Position numbers and translations under genes: made by a program. From Phallusia mammillata (lineage: Eukaryota; Chordata; Ascidiacea; Phlebobranchia; Ascidiidae), in contig QLIY01000081.1 of assembly GCA_003260075.1 (NCBI GenBank), positions 125,256 to 189,255 on the forward strand: 64,000 bases of DNA. The letters run 5' to 3'. Position 1 is the stretch's first letter. Each line of letters begins with the position of its first letter. Positions 12,702-40,165 of this stretch are shown here, piece by piece. The notes beneath the pieces are model-generated. The model was not told the DNA's origin. It was given only the letters and a program-made list of their open reading frames with translations, and ran no database searches.

Positions 12702-13071
12702 CCACTGTGCATAAAATTAGCTGTTTCTTTTGTAAGATGTAGTTTTTTTGTTGATTTTTTTCAGAATAAACGTTGGCCATAAATTTTGTGCGATATTTTA
12801 AGTTAATTATTTATTTTAAAGTTATCACCGCTATCTCTTACTTTAATTTATTTCGACGTCGCGATGCAGTCACTCGAGCGTGAGGGGGGGGGGCCACTGT
12901 GCATAAAATTAGCTGTTGCTTTTATAAGATGTTTTGTTGACTTTTTTTAGAATAAACTTTGGCCGTAAATTTTGTGTGATATTTTTGAGATAATTATTTA
13001 TTTTAAAGTTATCACCGCTATTTCTTACTTTAATTTATTTCGACGTCGCGATGCAGTCACTCGAGCGTGAA
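12702..13071. repeat. Duplicated segment around poly-G (assembly join)
   Basis: Copies 12702-12883 and 12894-13071 flank G at 12884-12893. The shared end includes gacgtcgcgatgcagtcact. Confidence 0.85.
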
Positions 13072-14662
13072 GAATCAACAAACCTTGATTGTGACGTCAC
13101 GCGGTTGTCATTATGACTCGAGGTAGCGAGTGTGACGGAACAACCATTCGCCAAATACGGGCAGTTGCACTTGTTAGCTGTCGGGAGCCGATCAAATATC
13201 GGAGTGTTCTAGAATTTTACGGAAGGTTCGCAAAGCCTTGTAAAGGAGAGCGGTTTGTTACAATGCGGAGATTATCACTGTGCCTTCATATTTGTTGGAA
13301 GGTCTGTATACCAGTAATGACGCTGTGTTACGTAGTAATACAACACATTTTGAAACGGTGCTATTCAGTGGGGCAAGTAGGGTTGGATTTACGTTGTTAT
13401 GATAAAACCCGCCTTCACGATTAAAAATATGTATAAGTAGGTAAGGTTTGTCTGAAAGTAGAAAGCTATTTCCACTGCTAGTGTGGTGCTATTTTAATTG
13501 TGTTGGAAATGTAAGACTTGAAAATCGTTCAGTGTTTTAGGTTTTTTAATAATTTGTTTAAAAATAGAAAAGCATTTTTTCCTTTGAGGATAGTTGTGCA
13601 TTAGGCTTCTATCATTTTCCGTGTTTATTTTAAGTGACAAATTATCCACAGTTTACACACATTTAAAAATAATGTTTTAAACAACCAAAATCTGGTTAAC
13701 ATTTAAAAGTAATATTCATTTTCTTATTGAAAATTCCTGTCAAAACACATTGTGATTGTATGTACCTGTTGACAACCACATTCACAATTGTTCTAAATGT
13801 TGAACAAATCTAAAAATACACACAAGATAAAATTTGCGTGAAACGTTCAACACAATATTAACTTAAATACAACAAGTTAGTATTTATGAATAGTAAATAA
13901 CATGTCACTCAAAAGCATTACATTCTACTGTAAAGTGGACATATATATATATATGTATACAGTATACTGCACTGTTTTGCTATTATGACCTTCTGTTAAA
14001 AAATATGCAAGTATAATAAAAACAGCACATACTGGACAGAATTGAAATGTTTTTAAAGCATATGACTTGCCACAAAAATTTCGCAACGACGTCACCGATT
14101 ACTTCAAAGTGGATGTGGAAATTTCCTGTTCAGCTCAGTCAATGTTGTCACGTTTCTTCCTTGCTAACAGAACCAAACACAAAGTTCAGTAGACTTTTTG
14201 CACCTGCCTGAAAAAAACATAGTTACTTTGGTTCTGTATTTGTCTAGTATGTTTTAAAAACACTAGTTCTACCCGAGACTAAACTGTAATGCAATTGGGT
14301 GGAGTGGCTGAGCCTTAGGTCACTGATGACAGTATGGGCATTTGCCAAAATATCGGACAAAAGTTGTTTCCAAAACTATTTGAAACCATTTCTCATTAAT
14401 TTAAGTAAATTGTTTGCACTGTAAAGCAAAATATGATCATTATTTTTTCCAATTGAAAATCTATCTAAAAAGTTAAGTGAAAGGCATGTGTTTATATTAT
14501 CTGAATGTAAAAAAAGTTTCATAGTTGTGACCTAGGATTATATGATTTGTTGTTTTAACATCACAGGTACATTGTCAAAATTGTATTAGTAAAATATATT
14601 AATACTGTGTGCTGTTAAAATCCGATAACTACAAATTGTGGAATAGTTACAAGGACCACAGA

Positions 14663-30752
<16,090 letters not shown>

Positions 30753-32690
30753 TGTTTCCCATAACTTTTTGTTGTCTTTCGGGATTTTGGCCTCGTTGAT
30801 TTGAAAGGTCGATTTGCACAAGATGCCCTTCAAGGGTATTTTTGGAGGTCGAACTATTTTGAGCGTTTTCTGTTACAAATTTGTGAAATATGTTGGACAA
30901 TAGAAACATGGGTTCTGAAAGCAATTATTTTGGATTTGGAAAATATACAAAAAAGCATTAAATTTACACTGGACAAGCTAATTAAGAGAAATCCCATTTT
31001 ACAGCTTGGCGCAAATAAATTTTTCTTGTGGTTGTTTATGTCCTGTATTTTAGTTTTTTCTCGTTTTGGTTTTATATACCATGTGGCCTCTGTTTGTTAT
31101 TGCAATATATGCTATACAAATTGCTTTTCAATGTTAGTTTGGTTGTTGCATTTGTGTCAATGCCAGTTGATGATTTTCGATTTTTTTTGCTGTTTTTAGC
31201 AGTCCATGCTAAATGCATAGGAATAGCATACATGCATGCATTTATTTAATTCATCAAATGACACAAATTTGCACTTGTTCGTCAAACTGCCAACTACAAA
31301 TTAACATCTCCTGCTGGTGTACATGGAAATATTGTTTAAAATCAAAATAATGACAAAAAAATTAAAGATATTGTGTTGTAAGGTGCCCAGTTTAACAATT
31401 GCTTATAGTAACACTTTTTACCACTTACCAGATTTTGGAGATAAAATTTATGCCTAACCTTCCCTCCAACATTTATTTGAGCTAAATACATTTAATGAGT
31501 GGTTTAGTATTTTGTGACTTTTTTGTTTACTACTGTTTATATTATACTAATGAGTGTCCCCCAAATTTCTACTGTCTGCTGGTACCAAAGAATGGGTTAC
31601 ATGGCGGCAGTTTAACCTGCAGCAACAAAATACCATGATTACTTTGTAACTTCCTAATAAAATAAAATGTTAGAACCAAAAGTACATTAGTTTAATTAGT
31701 CCTCCACCAATTTAACATACATTTCAACCTTATCGTGAAGTATATCTTCTCTAGTACTTTACATTTGCAACATTTTGTGGTTTCATCCAAGTTTGACTTG
31801 TCTCCTGGTTTACGTTTCACTCATCCTTTTTTTTATATTGACTCGCTTGTGTATTTTGCTTAATTTCCCGCAGGGGGGGGGGTTAGAACCAAAAGTACAT
31901 TAGTTTAATTAGTCTTTCACCAATTTAACATAATTATGCCAACATTTCAACCTTATCGTGAAGTATATCTTCTCTAGTACTTTACATTTTAGTATTTGCA
32001 ACATTTTGTGGATTACGTTTCACTCAGCCTTTTTTTTATATTGACTCGCTTGTGTATTTTGCTTAATTTCCCGCAGGTGATTTTTGCTATACATACTTGA
32101 AATAATATTAATGATGACACATATAATGGAAACAGTTTAATTCCTCTTAACCTACAAATAAAAGCAAACTGCTTCTACAATGTCTTCGTGTGTGTATTTA
32201 AAAAAGACCAGGACAGATAAAATACAATGAACTGTGGTCAACATAATATTTGCAAAAAGTTAAAAAAGCTAGTTATGATAAAACAACTTAGTTTGCGAGC
32301 TAGTGGTTTAAGCAACAAGTAACAAAGTTTTATATAGTATGCAATAACAACTATTGCTTCAAAATTAGTCAGTGTCAAAGACTTTGTCATTTCATAATGT
32401 AAAATCTTGTACATTTTCAAACCAGATCCAACAGGTGGATTATTTTATGTATAATGAGCAAATTCATTCAGCACATACAGGGAAAAAAAAATTAAAACAT
32501 AAAATTTGATTTTAAGACCGGCCCTAAAATTTTTACTTCTACAAAAGTGCAAAACGCGGAAATATTCTATGCTACAAGTTATTTACGACCCTGGTTTCAT
32601 GGCCTATTCCATTCAGCCCAGCTGACAACGAACCCAACACCTCGACTTGACAAGCAGATGATCAGTTTATGTGCTTCCACCGATAGTTGC
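30753..32690. other. Convergent intergenic region, paxillin and NCAPH2 3' ends
   Basis: AT-rich sequence between two genes that face each other. AATAAA at 31014-31019 is a candidate poly(A) signal for paxillin. It also holds one allelic duplication at 31669-32077. ORFs here have no codon-level support. Confidence 0.55.
31669..32077. repeat. Duplicated segment around poly-G (assembly join)
   Basis: Copies 31669-31872 and 31883-32077 flank G at 31873-31882, with indels (for example 'attatgcc' present only in the right copy). Confidence 0.86.
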
Positions 32691-35600
32691 TCATTCAGTG
32701 ACTGGAGCATAATCGTTAAATCTGTCTCGCGATCTGTGTTTTGAAACCAGTTTCAGTTTAAGAGTGTTTACAGAAAGTTCTCCGTCAGTTTCAAGATGAA
32801 AGTTGTTGTCGTTCGCCTGTAGGATAAAAACAAAAACTAAACCTAACAATTTTTCAGCTGCAAAGAACATAGACTTATAACTGGGATCAGTCCAGCATTC
32901 ATGGCATACACATATACATAAATCAAAGTAGCAATTTATGCTAGAAAAACAAACTCCTTTATGATTTTCAAACCTAAAAACACACAAGACAAAAAAGAAT
33001 CATGGAAATAAAGGTAGTAAAAGAACAAATTTACTAGCAAATCATTATTCATTGCCCTTTTGGACCAACCAAACAATAAAACAGTTTGCTGTCCACATTA
33101 CCATAATTAGCAGCATATGTATTAACTTACAAGTTGTAACGCAGCAGCGAATTTCCTGCATATCGACCATCTGTCCTCTCCCTTCACAATATCAGTGAAT
33201 AAAATCTCCTCTCCAACGTTATCAAACGCTGAGATTACTTCATCACCGTATTTGTGGATGTCAAACTCTGGTCTTTCCTCCTAAATATCAAGAAAATATC
33301 AACATAAGCAACATAAGACCGTCTTTCAGTGCAGGACTGCATTATGTCAAGGAATACAAAGTTTATCAACTGACAACTGATCTTGCAAACAATCAAAGTT
33401 TCCTAACTTCACCCTAACCTAGGTAAGACAAATCTTATACTAAAAGAAAACTTGATTTATCCAATTTAATTATGGCATTTGTTTACATCAGTGATTCTCA
33501 AACGCGGCTTTCAGGTCCGCATGTGGCTCCCAACAACTTATTTTAGGGCTCGCACCAGACCTCAGAAACCACCGAACATTGCTATTTTAGCTTTCAAAGT
33601 AATAATCTTTAGTGATTTTCTCAAGGTTTCATTTTTTTTGCAGCTCCCTAACGCTTAAAAATCTACCATTTGGCCCCCACCAGGGTTTTTTTAAGGTTTG
33701 GTTTGGGTGACCGCTAAGTAGTTTTAAGAGACCGCAAGTGTTTCATTTAAATACCAAAAACTGTAGTTGTAGTTGCAAGTCCAAATTTTGGGAAACCGCT
33801 GGAGAAATTTGGGGGACCGTTTCGGTCCCCCAAAACACCTTAAAAAAACACTGGGCCCCCAACAATAAAAATAAAGTTTGAGAACCACTGTTTTATATTT
33901 AACAATTAACTACATGTGTCCAAGAAGTGTCATAAGATTGCTACTTTATCTTATATCTCTTGTCGCTAGTTTTACTGATGAGACGCTATAGGTTTAAACA
34001 GTGTGAACTATCTGTAGCTTATCATATATAGGATTCATGTTTTTAATAAAAAAACTTGGTTTCAGCATTTAATTATGACATTTGTTTACATTTTGAGATG
34101 ATGGTGTGAGTTGAAACACTGAACTACATGATTACAAGCAGCATGAGCACAAACTTGACACAGTTAGAAATGCAAAAACTTGGAGTTGCAACAATTTCAC
34201 ATCTAACAAACTGTAGCTCATAGAAACACCGGAAGTGCTTGGAAACTATGTCCTTGCTCTGAAACTGCTTGCAAGCTTTCATGCAGTGATAAGATTTTGT
34301 TGAAAATGCTTACATGGTTTTGTCATCACTTCAAATTTAGGAGAAAACATAAAAATTGTTCCGAAACTACTCACTTGTTCCACCAAGTAAGGAGTGACAC
34401 TTTGTTCCCACTGTTTCACTCGATGTGCGAGGGACGTTTCTTCCACAAACAATTTTGCCGAAGTGTAGAATTTGTCGATGTGGTGTCGGACGAGATCTTC
34501 GTAAGTTGAAATGTCACTTGGCGATATTTTTTCACTTCCAGCTTCTTAAAAAATGTAAAATAATAAATGAATCAGTAGAACTTAAAAAATCTAAATCGCG
34601 CAGAATCAACAAAGTATGTCACAACAATTATAATACACAGACAATTCAGTTAATTGCAAATTGTGTTTTGTTTCATACTGAATTACCAACTGCAGCTTGC
34701 CTTTAGTTAATCAAATATTCCAGTTAATCACAAAAATCCACAAATTGGTTTCCATTAATCAACTATAAAAGCATAAGTAACCATCTTTTTCACCATAATG
34801 TCATTTACTGTTTTTTCGTAATATTATTTATCTTGACCAACAGGATATGTTGAAAAATGTTTTCACAACGTTTTCATGATTTAGCTGCACAATCACCAGC
34901 CACTACCCAAAGCTTTTCACCGTGTTGTCTTTCATGGTTCACATTTTCTCTGACATCATCAACGAGGTCATCGAAGTCAGGTACATCATCATCATCGACA
35001 TCATCATTGATGACATCAGGATCTTCAAACACATCACCCTCTTCTGCATGCTCCAAATCTGCACAACATGACAACAAAACAATCCTTTATACTCAGATAG
35101 TAGATCGAACGGGCGATCCCCACTAAGAAGCTGACATTAGTGATGGGACGAGTACCCGGTACTCGGTATCGATGGTATTGAACGATTTCGGTGGTATCGA
35201 TACTCGTACTCGGTATCGAAATATTTTGTCTCAGTTTTCGATACCAACGTGCGAGTACCGAAGGCCGATTTACACTATAAGAATACAGGCAATTTCTTGC
35301 CAATATTTGCTTCGGACAGCACAAAATCGGGAAAAAGTTCCGCAAAGTTATGTATATTTTTATGCGCTATCACGTGGTGATTACATTTTTTTTCGGCATG
35401 TGTGTGTGTGCGCCTGTACCCCGACCATGGCAGATAAATTAGACAATGATATACAACTAAGTACAACGATATACTTAAGTACTCGGTACTCGGTATCAAA
35501 GGTATATACATGTGGTACTCGTACTCGGAATCGGCACTCGCTTCAAAACCTGGTATCATCCCATCACTAGCTGACATGTGCAGCATACACGGCAGGCAAC

Positions 35601-38600
35601 GGATTTTTTATAACCGTGTTTAAGCTGCCTGGTGTGCACTATTGTCCAGGTTAATATAACACATCTAAAGTTGTAACATATTGAAATAATCCAACTGGTT
35701 TAAACATTTTGAAGTAACTTACCAGGTAGATGATTTCTTGGTATAACATGAGCATTACGTATCTAAAAACAATTTTGTAAGATCATTAGAAAAGTATTCA
35801 ATAACAATAAAATTGTATTCCTGCCAAATCAAAACAAAAAAGCGAGAAGCTCAAATGGACAATAACATGTAATATGTTTTAATAAAGTTTATGTGTCACC
35901 TCTTTCCACAATTGCGTTCGAAGTTTCTTCTCAGTTGTTACAGCTCGTTTGGTGCACACCTGATTTCCTAAGATTGAAAATATGAATTAATTTACTCAGC
36001 ACTGCTCAACAAAATACTTCATTATAAGTTGTTGTGTGAAAGAAGCTGCTAAAAACTACAAATGTTTGACAAGACACTGATTAAACGGAGAAATCTCGTT
36101 GATAAAGCGGTTTGTCATAATTTTTAGGCAGTATATAACCAAAAGATGTGTCAAGTTGTGGAAAAAACAGAGCTCATTAAAATCACAAATTAAACAAGTC
36201 TGACAACCACTATGAAAACACAGCTGAACATTTCAGTATTTCTCAAATTGACAAAGTCACTCATTTACTCAAACAATTGCCAGAAGAGTTCTATAAAAAT
36301 TGAACCTTACTCAATTGTTTCAGAAACTCAGAAAATATCAGAACAGGTTTTTCCGGAATGTGTCTCTTCCGTTTCCTTGAGTTCAGTGATTGTGGAATTC
36401 TAAATGGTTTTCCTTTCGTGAAAGGTCTGGCCGACCAAACTTGATTCTTTTCGTGAGGATTCAGAGGAACTACTTCTGTTGGGTTTTCCTGTTGAACAAA
36501 AACCACATATTAAACTCATGTTAAAGACAAATTTTTGTGAAAAAAAATAATGGAAAAGAGGATTAAACCTGGACTTCAGCAAAAGATTCTTAATTGTGCA
36601 AAAAAATTTTTCATGAAAGCTAATATAACCCAAAAGGCTACATAATAATCAGCAAAAACTTGCCTCAATTAAAGTTGTTACTGCAACATTTCTTTTCCTC
36701 ATTTCTCTTCTATTCACCTGTGTGAAAGTTGAATAATAATAATAAACATACTGGAAACAATATTCCATTCTGCTCGAAATAGGTTTTTGGAAAATAAATC
36801 AAAACATATTTGTAAATTTAAACTAACCATTGGATTTTCATATAACAATAACTTTCACAGCTACTAGTGATGGGATGATACCAGATTTTGAAGCGAGTAC
36901 CGATACCAAGTTTGGCAGGTATATAAGTTGCCCGTATTTCGTAGAGTATTGATACCACGGAAATCATTCGATACCATCGATACCGAGTACCGGGTACATC
37001 ACTAAAAGTTACACCACTTGTGGCATTTTTGACAATCATCACAATATTGTATTGTGGCTGCCAAAAATCCTATTCACCTGTTCTTCAACTTCGGTGATGA
37101 TTTCATCGAAAATCTGTTCCGCCTCTTCATTTCCACTGGGAGCAACTTCCACATCTTCAACATCATCAAGGATGTCCATCATAGAGTGATCCTGGATGTT
37201 GTCATTTACCTCCACTTCTGTGTCATTGTCTTCAAAAACAAGCACATGTTTTCAATGTCTTAGTGTTTCTGAGTATAACCATCTAATACCTCGGAATAAC
37301 CATCTTTCAAAACTTAACAAAAAAATGGGAAAAAAACAAACTTTCATACAAAATAGTTAATTTCCTAAGTCCAACTGACAATATTTCAACTGTTTTTAAC
37401 AAACAAAAACTATTAAATGTTACCTTCTTCTGTTGCTTCAACGGATCCAATTGTTTTTTCAATATTGTCGAATTTATTTACAAACACAGCAATCCCACTG
37501 GCAAGTATAGTGGAAAAGTCACATTTTACATCTCCATAGTACGTCATCACTTCGCCCTTTGCACTATAAATAAGTGGATATGTGGTGTGTAAAATATATT
37601 ATGGCTGCGTTTGTTCAGAATTGCAATCAATATCTGACGTGCTTCTTCAAACAAGTTTTGAAATACATTAAACCTATTCTAAATTAGTTTGGTTTGGAAC
37701 AAATTGAGAAGCTTATCTCATAAAAAGCATATTTGTATGAAAAACTTATCCCTGTCAGAAAATCCACAACTTTTTAATTAAACAATTTTGACCGAGTTTT
37801 AACCGAAGGTGAATATCTAGATTTGAAAACAGGGGGGGGGGTTTTTTGAAACTTAAACTTTTTAATTAAACAAATCAGAAGCTAAATTTTGACCGAGTTT
37901 TAACCGAAGGTGAATATCTAGATTTGAAAACACGTCCAATTCGAAGATTATAAACTGCAACTGTACATCATGTTTTCTTGTTGTACACTACATTTGTAAA
38001 ATTTGAGACGACACCAAAAGTGTCAAAAAACTAACTGTGATAACTATTTGCTGGCAACAAATTTCAGTTCTTACTTTAACAGGGGAGTTCCCCTGCTGTC
38101 GAGGTTGCTCCTGTCAACCACTTCGGCCGGTTTCCACATCGGAACTGAAACCTCGTCACATCCAACCAACTTCTTGCCTTTCTGTCCAATCTGAACTTTA
38201 CAGTACTGAAAAGTGGTAAAAAAAACATGTGTATGTCATTTTTCCTTTCCAAGTCAATGATTGCTTTGAAAGAATACTGGTTCTAGGCTTGTTAATTGTA
38301 TTTGACCCATCACTGTGAAAGTTGTTCAAGTTCAAGAATTGTTACAAGTTCACACACACAACTTAAAAAAGAAAATGATAAACAAAACATGTCAGAAAGA
38401 TGCTTTTTTCTGACAAAAATATTACAGCTAAATAATAAAGCAATTGAAAGCGAACAAAGTTGGCTGCAAAACATCAGGCATTGAATAGAGAACAATTGGG
38501 GGAAAAAAGTAACAAAGTGATTATTTTCACAGGATCCTACTTTGTCATCATTTTCATCGTGATGCTGGCGATCGTTTGCAGCAGCCGCTGGATTGTTTTC

Positions 38601-39635
38601 ATTTTCCTTGTCATGTCTGAAGATACACAGAATTGATTTGACAACAACACTGATTTAATGAGTACGTTTTTAACTGACCGTTGTTTATTTTTGCCAACAA
38701 TTAAATCTAAACCAATTTTAACTGAAAAGAAAACATAGTGACATGACGGCCGTAAATAACCTTTCAGTTTTTGGATTGAAATGCCTCCTAGAAAATATAA
38801 GTCAATGAATACAATCTCAAGATTAGGCTTTGTCAGAGTTTTAACAAAAAAATGTAAAAAAAAAACTATTTTAAGCAGTATTTAGGCACACTGAAAAAAA
38901 AACACTAAAGTTTATGACATTAACATGGTTGATGTTATAATATTGGCAACTTACTGATTTTTACTAATCATTTCTAATGTTTTGTGGACAAGTGAATGGA
39001 GATACTCCACTTTTTTGCCCCACACACATGCAGTGCCTTGAATTAAGTACGATGCTTCGGCAAAGTTTAGGTTGGTTTTTCCACCATCAAATGTGAATGT
39101 CATCTTTTCCATCTAATTGTAAGAAAATAAATTTACTTTTCCCACAAAAATTTTAAAAACTTGCCATGGTAATGTAAAAACTTAGGTAAATATATGAACT
39201 AGTAAGTAAATACAGAATAAAGACTCTGTAACTACACAACATAAAGTCTTTGATTTACTGGACACTAAAAAAGTCAAATAATGACAAGATAAACAACTTT
39301 AGAATGCAAACCAATTGATCAATAGTTTATTGTTTTCATTAAAATCCCAGTAAAATACAATAGCCAAACTGAATTTAGTCACTAAGTACTAATTTTAACA
39401 ACCAAATGATGTGGCAAAAAATTGTACAAGACCTAAAACTGCAAACAGAATAATAAACAGCAAACGCATTGGACTCATAAAGGACACAATTGGAGGATTA
39501 AATATATAAAATTTATTTTAGCACACTTACTTCTTCGAGGTAATCCTCAAGGACGTTTGCAATGTCAATATTCCAGTTTTTCATGACGTCTTTGATCGGA
39601 CGCATGAGAAAGTCGTATTTATGAACACGGTCCAT
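32691..39635 (-). CDS. NCAPH2: Condensin-2 complex subunit H2 (kleisin)
   Basis: Fourteen exons in transcript order: 39635-39531, 39112-38955, 38616-38541, 38205-38075, 37563-37424, 37229-37078, 36717-36664, 36488-36311, 35967-35900, 35762-35723, 35058-34921, 34544-34375, 33280-33131, 32816-32691. Phases agree throughout, giving 561 aa. It is recognised by collinear similarity to vertebrate NCAPH2: the N-terminal domain (MRPIKDVMKNWNIDIA, then GGKTNLNFAEASYLIQGTA), a central basic segment (FTKGKPFRIP, SRKRKRH), acidic stretches rich in Asp/Glu, and the C-terminal block (YEDLVRHHIDKF; FDIHKYGDEVISAF; a last exon beginning ANDNNFHLE). As the kleisin of condensin II it bridges SMC2/SMC4 and the HEAT subunits in mitotic chromosome compaction. 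Intron 7 has a GC donor (GAG|GCAAGT). It lies 531 bp downstream of IPO9 on the same strand. Confidence 0.94.
33481..33898. mobile_element. Outer hAT-like element interrupted by a nested MITE
   Basis: Ends CAGTGATTCTCAAAC (from 33489) and GTTTGAGAACCACTG (to 33890) are inverted copies with one mismatch. Flanking 8-mers gtttacat and ttttatat match at 6 of 8. Another element occupies 33681-33853. The pair lies in an NCAPH2 intron. Confidence 0.75.
33672..33861. mobile_element. Nested 173-bp hAT-like MITE
   Basis: The element at 33681-33853 is the family of 14959-15127 (ggtttgggtgaccgctaag, aaacaccttaaaaaaacactg). GGCCCCCA occurs on both sides (33672-33679 and 33854-33861). It inserted into the older outer element. 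Confidence 0.85.
35130..35577. mobile_element. 432-bp hAT-like MITE with perfect 8-bp target duplication
   Basis: The element at 35138-35569 begins TAGTGATGGGAC and ends CCCATCACTA. Exact duplications gctgacat lie at 35130-35137 and 35570-35577. The interior has repeated tactcggtatcga motifs. A related shorter copy lies at 36865-37004. Confidence 0.92.
36865..37004. mobile_element. 140-bp related MITE in reverse orientation
   Basis: It begins TAGTGATGGGATGATACCAG and ends GTACATCACTA. Flanks acagctac and aaagttac match at 6 of 8. It shares the gaagcgagtaccgatac and cgataccatcgataccgag motifs with the 432-bp copy. It lies in an NCAPH2 intron. Confidence 0.8.
37768..37932. repeat. Duplicated segment around poly-G (assembly join)
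   Basis: Copies 37768-37830 and about 37856-37932 flank G at 37832-37841. A 13-base insertion (atcagaagctaaa) distinguishes the right copy. Confidence 0.82.
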
Positions 39636-39676
39636 GGTGATAAAATTAGTCACGATATATAAAATATAAATTTAAA

Positions 39677-39692
39677 CCTAAAACACAGATTG
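39677..39692 (-). promoter_or_regulatory. Candidate trans-splice acceptor upstream of NCAPH2
   Basis: On the minus strand a pyrimidine-rich stretch ends in ctgtgttttag, 42 nt before the NCAPH2 start codon. No 5' splice partner or upstream exon is visible. It could be a spliced-leader acceptor or the end of an unseen 5' UTR intron. Confidence 0.4.
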
Positions 39693-39742
39693 GAAAGATG
39701 TTTGCATCAAACTATTGTACAGGGACCTTAGCCCAAAACTTT

Positions 39743-39748
39743 ATTTAA
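39743..39748 (-). terminator. Candidate poly(A) signal of importin-9
   Basis: AATAAA on the minus strand, about 420 nt after the IPO9 stop codon and about 110 nt before the NCAPH2 start. Confidence 0.4.
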
Positions 39749-40165
39749 TGCCAAGCATATATTACAACAAATTTTAGCATTGGGTTAAGAAGGTTTTGCA
39801 GAAATTACAACAGCTACCATTTTCAAGATAAGCCACAATTCACTAAAACTTTAACAAATATAAAAACGCAGAATCACAGTTGCAAATATCTTGACAACCA
39901 CCTACAATGTTCCACACAAACTCGTACTCAGAACTGAACTTGCAACAAAAATAAATAATACAAGCTGCACAACTCCAATGAACAGGGTTTTTACTGCTTT
40001 CAATGTGGTTGGAAAAAACTATACTATCGTTGAGAACATCATAAGAAATTTTCCAATAACAAAACATTTGACTTTATGTAAATACATTGTTAACATGCAT
40101 AAATAAACAATCTTGTGACCAAACCAAATTTAAGTCTTGCTGAAGTTTAGATTTTTTATGTAAAA

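Larger units (their letters stand above)
11864..14662. other. Intergenic region between the MYND-finger gene and paxillin
   Basis: It holds the 3' untranslated region of the MYND gene, two allelic duplications (listed separately), a CRE-like TGACGTCA at 13092-13099 and AT-rich sequence with a short TA run near 13940. One ORF at 13113-13424 has no splice support or recognisable domain. I see no gene here. Confidence 0.6.

Noticed and set aside
13113-13424. 103-codon ORF on the plus strand
   Set aside because: No domain, no splice context and low-complexity composition; it lies between genes next to an allelic duplication.
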